DNA of 64,000 nt from Halobacillus_B sp963739045 (GTDB lineage Bacteria; Bacillota; Bacilli; Bacillales; Halobacillaceae): positions 248,001 to 312,000 of the forward strand of contig CAVTYY010000005.1 in NCBI GenBank assembly GCA_963739045.1, in the 5' to 3' direction. Positions 25,196-33,368 of this stretch are shown piece by piece. How positions within the stretch are numbered: position 1 is the first letter of the stretch; each line of letters begins with the position of its first letter. A program made the position numbers and the translations under genes. Below the pieces are notes generated by a model, which ran no database searches, was not told where the DNA came from, and saw only the letters and a program-made list of their open reading frames with translations.

Positions 25196-25891
25196 ATGAG
25201 TAAGTACTCGATCGATGAATTTATAAAGAAAACTAAGCAGGATGATAATGAAAACGATTACTTTGAATTGGAAACACCAAGAATTTTAGAAGTTAATTTA
25301 ACGGATCAAGTTTGGGCTAAAGCTGGATCGATGATTTCTTATAATGGACAAATTAAATTTGAAAGAGAAGGAATTCTTGAGCATGGGGTCGGCCGCATGT
25401 TTAAAAAGGCTTTAACTGGAGAAGGAACCTCTTTAATGAAAGCAGAAGGGAGCGGACGACTGTATTTAGCAGATCAAGGTAAAAAGATTACGATTTTACA
25501 CTTGGATGATGAGTCTATTACAGTAAATGGAAATGACCTGCTTGCATTTGAACCAGGAATAAAGTGGGACATTAAATTAATGAAGAAAATCGCTGGAATG
25601 ATGTCAGGGGGATTATTTAACGTCACCCTGAAAGGGACAGGAAGAGTAGCTATTACTTCCCACTACGAGCCTCTTACACTTCTCGTTACTCCATTAGATC
25701 CTGTTATAACTGATCCGCACGCTACTGTAGCGTGGTCGGGAAATTTAGAGCCAGAGTTTCAAACGGATATTAGTTTTAAAACTTTTTTAGGCAGAAGCAG
25801 CGGTGAATCCATCCAAATGAAATTTTCTGGAGAAGGATTTGTTATTGTTCAGCCTTTTGAAGAAATCTATACTAATGGAAACAGCTCCTAA
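25196..25891 (+). CDS. AIM24 family protein
   Basis: A 231-residue soluble protein with the all-beta AIM24 (formerly DUF124) fold. Visible marks are VWAKAGSMISYNGQIKF, then GEGTSLMKAEGSGRLYLAD, and TDPHATVAWSGNLEP. Bacterial members have no settled function; the yeast homologue is a mitochondrial inner-membrane protein. The start is supported by AAAAGAGG. An extended -10 (TGTTACAAT, 25110-25118) lies 78 bases upstream. Confidence 0.88.
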   Translation: MSKYSIDEFIKKTKQDDNENDYFELETPRILEVNLTDQVWAKAGSMISYNGQIKFEREGILEHGVGRMFKKALTGEGTSLMKAEGSGRLYLADQGKKITILHLDDESITVNGNDLLAFEPGIKWDIKLMKKIAGMMSGGLFNVTLKGTGRVAITSHYEPLTLLVTPLDPVITDPHATVAWSGNLEPEFQTDISFKTFLGRSSGESIQMKFSGEGFVIVQPFEEIYTNGNSS

Positions 25892-26001
25892 TATAATAAG
25901 GAAGGCTTTTTATAATCTTTCGACATTTAATACGGAAATATGCTGTGGTTCACGGAAAAATGCAGATGCTCAATTTGCATTTTAATGTATGTACAACTTG
26001 A

Positions 26002-26253
26002 ATGCTGCTATGGAATTTCTTTTTGCTTCCGTACTGTTTTAACAACGTGTGGGAGCTGGCAAGTCCCTCACTTTCTATTGGCGGATGGGAAACCTTTGTA
26101 AAAGAATACATGCGACCACTCCTGAAGACGAAACATATATTTAATGAAGAAAGTCGTCAACTTCTTCAAATGTATGTTATAAATCATGCTCTTAATCATG
26201 GAAGAAAAACTTTATTTTTTTTATCATCAATTCCTAATTATTTCATAAGATAG
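26002..26253 (+). pseudogene. Possible remnant of a PucR/CdaR-type HTH domain
   Basis: An open frame of 83 codons without a ribosome binding site. Part of the translation (VWELASPSLSIGGWETFVKEY, then MRPLL) resembles the region in front of the HTH of PucR/CdaR regulators, and the end (LFFLSSIPNYFIR) looks like a decayed version of the LFIHRNTLNYRIRR signature. I read it as a decayed gene end rather than a working gene. The rest of 25892-26340 shows no gene. The resemblance is by eye and weak. Confidence 0.3.
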
Positions 26254-26340
26254 GGATAGAAGAATTTTTTAAGCGCAAACCTTTACTTCAGGATCAAAAC
26301 AATGTAAGATGGTAATCAATATAAAAATAATAACGGAAAC

Positions 26341-26520
26341 TTCTTATCCAGAGAGGCGGAGGGACTGGCCCTTTGATGCCCGGCAACCATCGATTCAATC
26401 CAAGAGATTGAAGAGAACGGTGCCAATTCCTGTAGAATGCTTTGCATTCTAAGAGATGAGAGGATCGTACGGAAATTACGACCCCCATTTCTTACATTGG
26501 ATAAGAAATGGGGGTCTTTA
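26341..26520 (+). promoter_or_regulatory. S-box (SAM-I) riboswitch with terminator, upstream of msrA
   Basis: The S-box core is easy to read: CTTATCCAGAGAGGCGGAGGG, ACTGGCCCTTTGATGCCCGGCAACC, then GGTGCCAATTCC and AGAGATGAG. P1 pairs 26343-26348 with 26455-26460. The expression platform is a terminator, GACCCCCATTTCTTA (26480-26494) against TAAGAAATGGGGGTC (26502-26516), followed by TTTATC. When SAM is bound, transcription should stop before msrA at 26580. This is a class with well-known sequence, so the call is firm. Confidence 0.96.
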
Positions 26521-26579
26521 TCATTAATAAACCCGTTACGCTCTCTAAATAGAAAGAAGTTGCGTTAAGGAAAGGGAAG

Positions 26580-27059
26580 ATGACAATGGCAACAGCGATT
26601 TTTGGAGCAGGATGTTTTTGGGGTGTTGAAGCATTTTTTGAAAGATTTGAGGGAGTGACTCAAACACGCGTGGGTTATACAGGAGGAAAAGTGAAGGACC
26701 CGGTTTACGAACAAGTTAAGACTGGGGACACTGGCCATGCAGAAGCTGTGAAAATTGAATATGATCCATCTATTATTACGTATAATGAACTGATAAATAT
26801 CTTTTTTGAAGCGCATGATCCTACTTCTAAGAATCAGCAAGGTGGAGACGTAGGTCATCAATATCGATCTGCGATTTTTTATTCAGATGCCAGTCAGAAA
26901 TTTATTGCTGAAGAGAAAGTAAAAGAATGGAACGAAAAATCTATCTTCAAACGTCCGATTGTTACGGAAATTGTAAAAGTGAAAACATTTTATGAAGCTG
27001 AAGAAGACCATCAGAAGTATTTCCAAAAACATGGATCTGTTGCTTGCGGAATTAGCTGA
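26580..27059 (+). CDS. msrA: Peptide-methionine (S)-S-oxide reductase
   Basis: MsrA repairs the S-epimer of methionine sulfoxide in proteins and free methionine, using thioredoxin. The 159-residue protein has the catalytic Cys12 in GAGCFWG, the conserved GYTGG and GHAEAVKIEY segments, and a C-terminal Cys in VACGIS that may resolve the disulfide. There is no fused MsrB domain. The leader carries an S-box, so expression should rise when SAM falls; this links methionine repair to methionine supply. AAAGGGAAG lies just before the chosen ATG. Confidence 0.95.
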   Translation: MTMATAIFGAGCFWGVEAFFERFEGVTQTRVGYTGGKVKDPVYEQVKTGDTGHAEAVKIEYDPSIITYNELINIFFEAHDPTSKNQQGGDVGHQYRSAIFYSDASQKFIAEEKVKEWNEKSIFKRPIVTEIVKVKTFYEAEEDHQKYFQKHGSVACGIS

Positions 27060-27101
27060 CTAAATCCTGAAGGCAGCTTGAAAAAATATTCTTAAGAAAT
27101 C

Positions 27102-27129
27102 CCGAACCTCTAGATTAGGTTCGGTTTTT
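27102..27129 (+). terminator. Terminator after msrA
   Basis: CCGAACCT pairs with AGGTTCGG across a 7-base loop, followed by TTTTTC. Same stem sequence class as several others in the window. Confidence 0.82.
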
Positions 27130-27354
27130 CTATGTCTTCGAGCATATAAGGGAGGGCTAAGTATAGCGATTTTGATTGAGTTGGTTTCTCATTGAAGTTC
27201 GCTTTGCAACTGCTAACTATATCCTTCATGTAGATGGTATAATTTTTCATGTAAACGCGAATGAAGAAGTAATGAAAAAACTAGAAGTTTACCTTGTCCT
27301 TCATTCAATTAGTTGACCATTCTTAAGGTTGTGTTTTACGGGGAGGGAAAGACT

Positions 27355-28263
27355 GTGAGGTTATATGGAGCACTTGCAGGTTTGAGTTTGATCTGGGGAT
27401 TATCTTTTGTTTTTATTAAGTTGCTGGTCGACCCCGTTGGGTTATGGGGGACCGTCTTTTTGAGGTGCTTTGCAGGTGCAATTATAGTATTGCCGTTCTT
27501 GTGGTTTAATCGGAAAAAGATTGTGAGACCTATCCCTTTTAAATCTTTAGCGGTAGTCGGGATTTTTAATGCTGGTCTTCCGTGGGGCCTGATTGCTCTT
27601 AGCGAAACACAAATTAATAGCAGTACTGCCGCCGTTCTTAATGCATTAACCCCTATTTGCACGAGCTTAATTGGCTATATGTTCTTTTCTATCCTTTTGA
27701 AAAAAAGACAATGGGCCGGGGTGCTGCTTGGATTTATAGGGATCCTTGTCTTAATGAACTTTAATGTGCGAGAGTTATTTAATGAGAGTTTTATTGGGGT
27801 GGGGACCATGGTGTTAGCAGCGATAAGTTACGGCTTCGCTTCTCAATACACCAAAAAATATTTGCAAAACACGGGAGTATTTCTGATTACTGCTTGTTCC
27901 TTGATTGCAGGAACTGTAATTGGAGGAGTAGGTGTGATCGCCTCGGGATCAGCCCGGCAATTTGTATCTGCCTCATTTACAGATCCTTTAATTATCATTG
28001 CCATCATAGGACTAGGCTGCTTTGGTTCAGGAATAGCTCACCTGTTATTTTATTATTTAGTTACACAGGGGAGTGCTGAATTTGCAACGTCGGTAACTTA
28101 TCTTATTCCTATCACGGCAATGGTGTGGGGGTATGTGTTATTAGGAGAAGCGGTTACCAGTCATTTACTAGCAGGCTTGTTCATTATCTTTTTCGGGGTA
28201 TACTTAGCTAGTCGAAAGCCAAAGGGGAAAGCGGCATTGCGAAAAAGCAAAAAAGCGGTCTGA
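27355..28263 (+). CDS. EamA (DMT) family permease
   Basis: A 302-residue membrane protein with ten predicted helices and two EamA halves. Marks are LIWGLSFVFIKLL in helix 1, the ALSETQINSSTAAVLNALTP segment in the first half, and TYLIPITAMVWGYVLLGE near the C-terminus. GTG at 27355 is preferred over the upstream frame start because GGGGAGGG lies 9 bases before it. The family exports metabolites or drugs; the substrate cannot be predicted. It is a single gene with a shared convergent terminator. Confidence 0.88.
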   Translation: MRLYGALAGLSLIWGLSFVFIKLLVDPVGLWGTVFLRCFAGAIIVLPFLWFNRKKIVRPIPFKSLAVVGIFNAGLPWGLIALSETQINSSTAAVLNALTPICTSLIGYMFFSILLKKRQWAGVLLGFIGILVLMNFNVRELFNESFIGVGTMVLAAISYGFASQYTKKYLQNTGVFLITACSLIAGTVIGGVGVIASGSARQFVSASFTDPLIIIAIIGLGCFGSGIAHLLFYYLVTQGSAEFATSVTYLIPITAMVWGYVLLGEAVTSHLLAGLFIIFFGVYLASRKPKGKAALRKSKKAV

Positions 28264-28270
28264 GCCACTT

Positions 28271-28298
28271 AATAAAGCAGCACTCTGCTGCTTTATTT
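28271..28298. terminator. Bidirectional terminator
   Basis: AATAAAGCAGCA pairs with TGCTGCTTTATT across a 3-base loop, between the convergent EamA and ykuK genes; T-rich or A-rich flanks are on both sides. Confidence 0.78.
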
Positions 28299-28817
28299 CG
28301 TATATTTATTCGCATAACTGCTCGCGGCAATGGAGTCGGGCTTGATTTTTGGTTCGATTCCTAAAGATTCAATTCGGGCGATCATTTCATTCACATAAAC
28401 ACTTGTACGATTCCTTTCTCCTGCGCCAATATCAATGTGACCTTCCATTGTAAAGGTGGATCCCCGATAAATGAAGGGCAGGACTAAATCAACCAATTGA
28501 TTAATTTTTTCAGGAGTAAATAGGACGGCAACTTCTTCAGTTAAAGTGGTTTCATAGGAGATTCGCTCATGCAGCACAGTCATCTTCCTTGGAATGATCA
28601 CTTTGCGAAAGCATGCCCAGGCCCCTTTGCCTACCCTTTGAATCACAATTCCTGTAATGAAGACTGTTGAATGTGAATGAATCTGTGAATCTGTCCCTAG
28701 CATTAAGCGATAATTTCCTAACGAGTCTTTGCTCATAAAGGAATAGATATGACCAAACACCTCAGTGAAAGCCATGTTTTCCCGGGCAATATTTTGAAAT
28801 GAAAGTTGCTCCTCCAC
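28293..28817 (-). CDS. ykuK: YkuK-like RNase H-fold protein (DUF458)
   Basis: A 174-residue soluble protein of the YkuK/DUF458 family, predicted to have an RNase H-like fold. The phrases MLGTDSQIHSHSTVFITGIV and EGHIDIGAGERNRTSVYVNEM carry conserved acidic residues that could form an RNase H-like active site. In B. subtilis ykuK is linked to stress and sporulation expression, but no enzymatic role is established. The start has GGAGGAG spanning the first codons, with AAAAAGTGGAGG just before. Confidence 0.85.
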   Translation of the reverse strand: MEEQLSFQNIARENMAFTEVFGHIYSFMSKDSLGNYRLMLGTDSQIHSHSTVFITGIVIQRVGKGAWACFRKVIIPRKMTVLHERISYETTLTEEVAVLFTPEKINQLVDLVLPFIYRGSTFTMEGHIDIGAGERNRTSVYVNEMIARIESLGIEPKIKPDSIAASSYANKYTK

Positions 28818-29133
28818 TTTTTAACACCTCAATAGTTAGAGTGATCTTCTTAGCAATTCTCCAGAATGATTGAATAGCAGTTCGTCAGGCGAACCATCAT
28901 GGGAAGATGGTTTGAAAGATCTTACCTTATCCTATGCTGTGATTGCGGTTTTGACCGGATGGCAGGAGAATTCAGGAAATAGTGATCTGCTTATTAGTTT
29001 CTCAATGATGTGTTCATTTATCCGTGGAAAGAGATGATTGATTTTGCTTAGAATTGCAGGCCCATACTAGCATGAAGAAGAAATAAAATACATAAGAGTG
29101 ATATAAAGTTTGAATTAAAATAAGTAAAGACAG
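28818..29133. other. 316-bp intergenic region, nothing recognised
   Basis: No ORF, repeat or strong hairpin is supported. It must hold the ykuK promoter on the minus strand near its left end. Confidence 0.5.
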
Positions 29134-29838
29134 CTAGCCTCTTAATTTTTTTAGAGCGCTCGTCATTAAAACTAAGGTGATAATTAGGATCATGCTGCTT
29201 GTAACCGTCAATATAATGGAAAGCTGCTGATTGGCATTAATCCCGATATACCCCCAAATAAAAACTAGCGGGAATATATAGTCCTTTTGAACATAATGAA
29301 AGCCGATAGCAATTAATCCCCCCGCGATAAGCATAATGACCGCCCAAGCTAATTCATGAAGACCTAAAAATTCTTGAATTCCATTGTATTTAAAAACAAT
29401 AAAAGTATCGACTATGGTGGCAACTGATGTCCATCCTAGATAAAGCGAGAACGGGAGACGGTAATGGATCGGCCCTATAGGAATAGAAGCTTTCAGATTG
29501 CTGTAAACCTTGCAGAGAGTGAGGAGAGAAGCAGCTAGGAAAAGAATTGAATAGCTTGTCCCCACAATAACGGAGGTTCCCGAAAGTAGCATACTAAGTG
29601 GAAACCAGAAACGGATGGCCGCAACCATCCTGTTTAGTTTCTCTAAACCAAAGAACTGCATGACGATAAAAATGAGAAGGGTAATATAGATAAGTCCCCA
29701 TATTGCAAAGGAAAAAGGAGCAGGTGCCACTAATACCTTTTCTGAAAATCCGCTGGTGAAATCTGCAATGATTAGGGAAGTTACTAATAAATAGATATAA
29801 CTGACCGTGTTGAATAACTTTAGTCCCAGAAGACTCAT
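29134..29838 (-). CDS. TspO/MBR-like seven-helix membrane protein
   Basis: A 234-residue integral membrane protein with seven predicted helices. The segment APAPFSFAIWGLIYITLL near residue 37 is the usual mark of proteins annotated as tryptophan-rich sensory protein relatives in Bacillaceae, and YLGWTSVATIVDTF matches the middle of that family. It has few tryptophans compared with true TspO. The function is unknown; sensing or transport of small hydrophobic molecules is a family guess. It stands alone. Confidence 0.62.
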   Translation of the reverse strand: MSLLGLKLFNTVSYIYLLVTSLIIADFTSGFSEKVLVAPAPFSFAIWGLIYITLLIFIVMQFFGLEKLNRMVAAIRFWFPLSMLLSGTSVIVGTSYSILFLAASLLTLCKVYSNLKASIPIGPIHYRLPFSLYLGWTSVATIVDTFIVFKYNGIQEFLGLHELAWAVIMLIAGGLIAIGFHYVQKDYIFPLVFIWGYIGINANQQLSIILTVTSSMILIITLVLMTSALKKLRG

Positions 29839-30028
29839 TCAATGCCCACTCCTTTACCACAACTAATATTTTTCAGGCTTTTTCCTCCTCTATTCTAGAT
29901 AATCCTTTGTTTTTCAAGTAAGCTTGCTCTAATACAAGTCTATGATGGAAAAAGAAATAAATGCCAGCAGCTTCTTGAGAGGAATGGTTTATTTAAAAAG
30001 AGTGGGACAAAAGAAATTTTCCCTTTTA

Positions 30029-30062
30029 AAAAACCCGAACCATTTCAGGGTTCGGGTTTTTC
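30029..30062 (-). terminator. Terminator with CCCGAACC stem
   Basis: AAAACCCGAACC pairs with GGTTCGGGTTTT. Read on the minus strand it follows the 76-residue membrane protein gene and ends in TTTTTTAAAAG. Confidence 0.78.
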
Positions 30063-30144
30063 CTGGCTGTGCTGACTGTATCCAATGCTGGTCTGCAAAT
30101 CTATTGAATTCTCTAATTAGCATTCACCATTTGGCCATATTAAA

Positions 30145-30375
30145 TCAGAAGATATAGATCCAAATCAGCAGTATGATGATAAGAAAGGTTATAAGATAGA
30201 TAAGAGTTAACATAGGAATACTGGAGTTGTTTTCTGCTTCCTTGAGACTTTTTAAATCCTCTTCTTGTGATTGTGGTTCTTTCTTAGAAACAGTTCTCGC
30301 GATCATCAGGGTGCCGGCAAAAGCAACGATACAAATACCAACGATAATTAAGTAATAGTTCACGTTCACATCCAT
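30145..30375 (-). CDS. Small two-helix membrane protein, 76 residues
   Basis: The N-terminal helix (about 8-25, LIIVGICIVAFAGTLMIA) and the C-terminal helix (about 54-75, LTLIYLITFLIIILLIWIY) flank an acidic loop rich in Glu and Gln. A clear GAGGAGCG site stands before the ATG, and a terminator follows. The family is not recognised. Small hairpin membrane proteins of this shape often act as stress or envelope factors, but nothing here shows that. Confidence 0.65.
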   Translation of the reverse strand: MDVNVNYYLIIVGICIVAFAGTLMIARTVSKKEPQSQEEDLKSLKEAENNSSIPMLTLIYLITFLIIILLIWIYIF

Positions 30376-30497
30376 CGCTCCTCGATTTTGTCTTTTCTTT
30401 ATTTTTATGAAAGGATTATTATTTTCATTGTAAGGGAATGGAAGTAAAGAGAACAGACCAATAGATTAATCGCAAGAAAAATACGGGAGGAATCCGA

Positions 30498-30995
30498 ATG
30501 TACCAATCGCTTAATGGTTTTTTCTTGTCGTGGGAGTATGAAGTGGAAGAGACGATGAAAATTTTTCAAGGACTTACAGATGATTCCTTGCATCAGCGCG
30601 TAACTCCTGAGCAGAGAAATTTAGGTGAGATTGCCTTCCATATCATTAACTCTATCCAAGAACTCATGGAACATACAGGATTGGAAATTGAAGATTCAGT
30701 ACCGGAAGACAGCGTCCTGGAATCATCAGAGGCACTAATTCGTCACTATGAAAATAGCTGCCATTCATTTAAAAAGGCGATTTATACTCAATGGACGGAT
30801 CATTCCTTAAATGAGAACAGCACTCTCTATGGTAAAGTCCTGCCCAATCATTTTTTCCTCATGACTTTAATACGCCATCAGATTCATCACAGAGGTCAAA
30901 TAACGGTCCTTATGAGACAGGCGGGCTTGAAAGTGCCAGGGATCTATGGACCTTCTAAAGAGGAAGAAGCTGCTCGTGAATTGAAGAAAACGTAA
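30498..30995 (+). CDS. DinB family protein
   Basis: A 165-residue DinB-superfamily four-helix bundle. The metal-binding His pattern is visible as EIAFHIINS near 50 and LIRHQIHHRGQITVLMRQ near 128-145, followed by the typical end GLKVPGIYGPSKEE. Members are metal-dependent and may use bacillithiol. A GGGAGGAA site precedes the ATG. Single gene with a long terminator. Confidence 0.86.
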   Translation: MYQSLNGFFLSWEYEVEETMKIFQGLTDDSLHQRVTPEQRNLGEIAFHIINSIQELMEHTGLEIEDSVPEDSVLESSEALIRHYENSCHSFKKAIYTQWTDHSLNENSTLYGKVLPNHFFLMTLIRHQIHHRGQITVLMRQAGLKVPGIYGPSKEEEAARELKKT

Positions 30996-31037
30996 ATTTA
31001 AAGGAATTACTCGGACAGAAGTTCTTTAGCGATTATT

Positions 31038-31096
31038 AAATCCGAACGATGATGAAATGTTACCGACATTCTTCCATCACCGTTCGGATTTTTTTG
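31038..31096 (+). terminator. Terminator after DinB gene
   Basis: AAATCCGAACG and CGTTCGGATTT form the outer stem and TGATG/CATCA extends it around a loop of about 20 bases; a T7 tract follows. Confidence 0.8.
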
Positions 31097-31251
31097 CTTG
31101 ATGCAGGATTTCTAGCTTCCCACAGGAAGTATTAAATCCAGGGCGCTATGGTGTTTAATAAGGGACCTATTAAAGTCGTTGTTTGGGGCACTATCCTCCA
31201 CTACTATAAATATAATCGATAATTTTATAGTCATATCAGGGAGGGAATTCA

Positions 31252-32268
31252 ATGGAAACAATTGAAGAATTGGAATTTAAAATGTCTCAGCCTTCACAGA
31301 GGCTAATGGATGATTTATTGAAAATAGAAGGAGACATCATGATCCTCGGTGTGGGCGGGAAAATGGGACCGACACTTGCCATGCTAGCTAAGAATGCAGT
31401 ACGGACTGCAGGACTGGAAAAACGGATCATTGGAGTTTCAAGGTTTTCCCAAGGGACTTTGAAAGAAGAGTTGGAAAGCAGTGGAATTGAGACCATCCAG
31501 GCGGACTTGTTAAACGAAGCAGAATTGGAGGCACTTCCTGAGGTTGAAAATATAATTTATATGGCTGGGAACAAGTTTGGGACGACTGGGAATGAACATT
31601 TTACCTGGGCTATGAATACTTATTTACCTGGGCGGACTGCGGAAAAATTTAAACATTCTAAGATCGTTGTCTTTTCTACAGGCAACGTTTATCCTCACAG
31701 TTTTATTGGTGGTGGAGGATCTTCAGAAGAAATGTCTCCGAATCCTGTCGGTGAATACGCTCAATCTTGTCTTGGCAGAGAACGGATATTTAGTCATTTC
31801 TCTCATAAATATCATATCCCTCAAGTTCATTTTCGCTTAAATTATGCAATCGATCTTCGGTATGGAGTATTAGTTGAGATTGCCAGAGCAGTAAAAGAAG
31901 AACGGCCGATTAACATAAACATGGGTTTCGTGAATGTAATCTGGCAGGGAGATGCGAATGAAATGGCTTTACGTTCCTTGCTCCACTGCCAATCGCCGCC
32001 GCTTAAATTAAATATTACGGGTCCAGAAACGCTTTCGGTTCGCTGGTTAGCTGAAAAGTTCGGTGAAAAATTCGGGACTGTGCCCATTTTTGAAGGGGAG
32101 GAACAAGAAACTGCCCTGTTAAGCAACGCTTCTCATTCTCACCAGTTATTTGGATACCCCTCCGTTACCATTAGAGAAATGATGGACTGGACGGCTGGGT
32201 GGTTGACTAATAATGGTGAATTGATTGGCAAACCGACTCATTTCCAAGAGAGAAGGGGGAATTACTGA
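31252..32268 (+). CDS. NAD-dependent epimerase/dehydratase (extended SDR)
   Basis: A 338-residue SDR-type protein. The nucleotide-binding loop ILGVGGKMGPTLA (about 31-43) differs from the plain GxxGxxG form, and NIIYMAGNKFGTTG and STGNVYPHS follow in the normal order. A Tyr in GEYAQSCLGRER may serve as the catalytic Tyr, but the usual YxxxK Lys is absent, so chemistry may be altered. First gene of the utilisation cluster, one base from the aldolase-like gene, so the two are coupled. A role in oxidising, epimerising or dehydrating a released sugar is inferred; the substrate is unknown. Confidence 0.72.
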   Translation: METIEELEFKMSQPSQRLMDDLLKIEGDIMILGVGGKMGPTLAMLAKNAVRTAGLEKRIIGVSRFSQGTLKEELESSGIETIQADLLNEAELEALPEVENIIYMAGNKFGTTGNEHFTWAMNTYLPGRTAEKFKHSKIVVFSTGNVYPHSFIGGGGSSEEMSPNPVGEYAQSCLGRERIFSHFSHKYHIPQVHFRLNYAIDLRYGVLVEIARAVKEERPININMGFVNVIWQGDANEMALRSLLHCQSPPLKLNITGPETLSVRWLAEKFGEKFGTVPIFEGEEQETALLSNASHSHQLFGYPSVTIREMMDWTAGWLTNNGELIGKPTHFQERRGNY

Positions 32269-32269
32269 T

Positions 32270-33352
32270 ATGAGTCATTCTCTTAAAGGGGAGTTGAGAG
32301 ACTTAGTATTTCAAGGAACAGTGATTCCTGCCCATCCGCTTGCTCTAACAAGAGAAAGGACATTAGATGAAGAGCGGCAGCGCGCTTTGATGCACTATTA
32401 TATGGCAAGCGGCGCAGGTGGTATTGCTGTTGGGGTCCATACCACTCAGTTTGAAATTCGTGAAAAAGGAATCGACCTTTATGAACCTGTATTAAGAATG
32501 GCGGCAGAGGAAATAAACAAAGCCGAGTTAGATCGTCCTTTTCTAAAAATAGCCGGCATTGCTGGAGAAACAAGCCAAGCTATTTCTGAAGCAGAGACGG
32601 CAGCAGATCTTGGTTATCATCTTGGTTTAGTAAGTATGGGCGGGCTGACCCACTTGAGTGAGAGACAGCATTTGGAAAGAGTGAAAGCTGTCGCTGATGT
32701 GCTCCCGGTTTTTGGATTTTATCTTCAGAGATCGGTAGGCGGACGTCGATTCAGCTATAATTTCTGGAGAGAATTTTGTGAGATTCCTGGAGTAGCAGCA
32801 ATTAAGCTGGCTCCTTTTGATCGCTATTGCACCCTGGATGTAGTCCGTGCCGTCTGCCACTCTGCACGCTATTCAGAAATAGCATTATATACCGGTAATG
32901 ATGACAATATTGTAGCAGATCTGTTAACTGAATTCCGCTTTTCCATTAATGGAGAAGTTCGTACAAAACAGATTATAGGAGGCTTACTTGGGCAGTGGGC
33001 AGTGTGGACGACAAAAGCGGTGGAATTGTTAGAGGAAATAAAAAGAGTAAAGGTTACGGGCAGCATTCCCAGAGAAATCCTTACCCGTGGAGCAGAAATA
33101 ACTGATGCGAATGCTGCCTTGTTTGATCCGGGAAATGGTTTTAAAGGCAGTATAGCTGGTATTAATGAGGTGCTGAGACGACAAGGGCTTCTTAGAGAAA
33201 GTATCTGTCTGAAGGATACCGATCAGTTGAGCCCGGGGCAAATGGAGGAAATTAACAGAATCTATCTCCAGTATCCTCACCTAAACGATGATAATTTTAT
33301 TAAGGAAAATCTGCCCAGCTGGTTAAGCGGCGTTTCTGTACATTCAAATTAA
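32270..33352 (+). CDS. Dihydrodipicolinate synthase-like aldolase (DUF993-type)
   Basis: A 360-residue TIM barrel of the DHDPS/NAL class. Start at 32270 because AGAAGGGGG precedes it and the family N-terminus (LRDLVFQGTVIPAHPLAL) follows; the frame itself is open from 32225. A Schiff-base Lys is likely at 179 in AAIKLAPFDRY, and GIAGETSQAI and YTGNDDNIV are in the usual places. Enzymes of this type cleave 2-keto-3-deoxy sugar acids or related compounds to pyruvate or hydroxypyruvate plus an aldehyde. Its place between an SDR and a polysaccharide lyase suggests it handles the unsaturated uronate product, but this is inference. Confidence 0.75.
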   Translation: MSHSLKGELRDLVFQGTVIPAHPLALTRERTLDEERQRALMHYYMASGAGGIAVGVHTTQFEIREKGIDLYEPVLRMAAEEINKAELDRPFLKIAGIAGETSQAISEAETAADLGYHLGLVSMGGLTHLSERQHLERVKAVADVLPVFGFYLQRSVGGRRFSYNFWREFCEIPGVAAIKLAPFDRYCTLDVVRAVCHSARYSEIALYTGNDDNIVADLLTEFRFSINGEVRTKQIIGGLLGQWAVWTTKAVELLEEIKRVKVTGSIPREILTRGAEITDANAALFDPGNGFKGSIAGINEVLRRQGLLRESICLKDTDQLSPGQMEEINRIYLQYPHLNDDNFIKENLPSWLSGVSVHSN

Positions 33353-33368
33353 GAAGGGAGGGAGGGGA

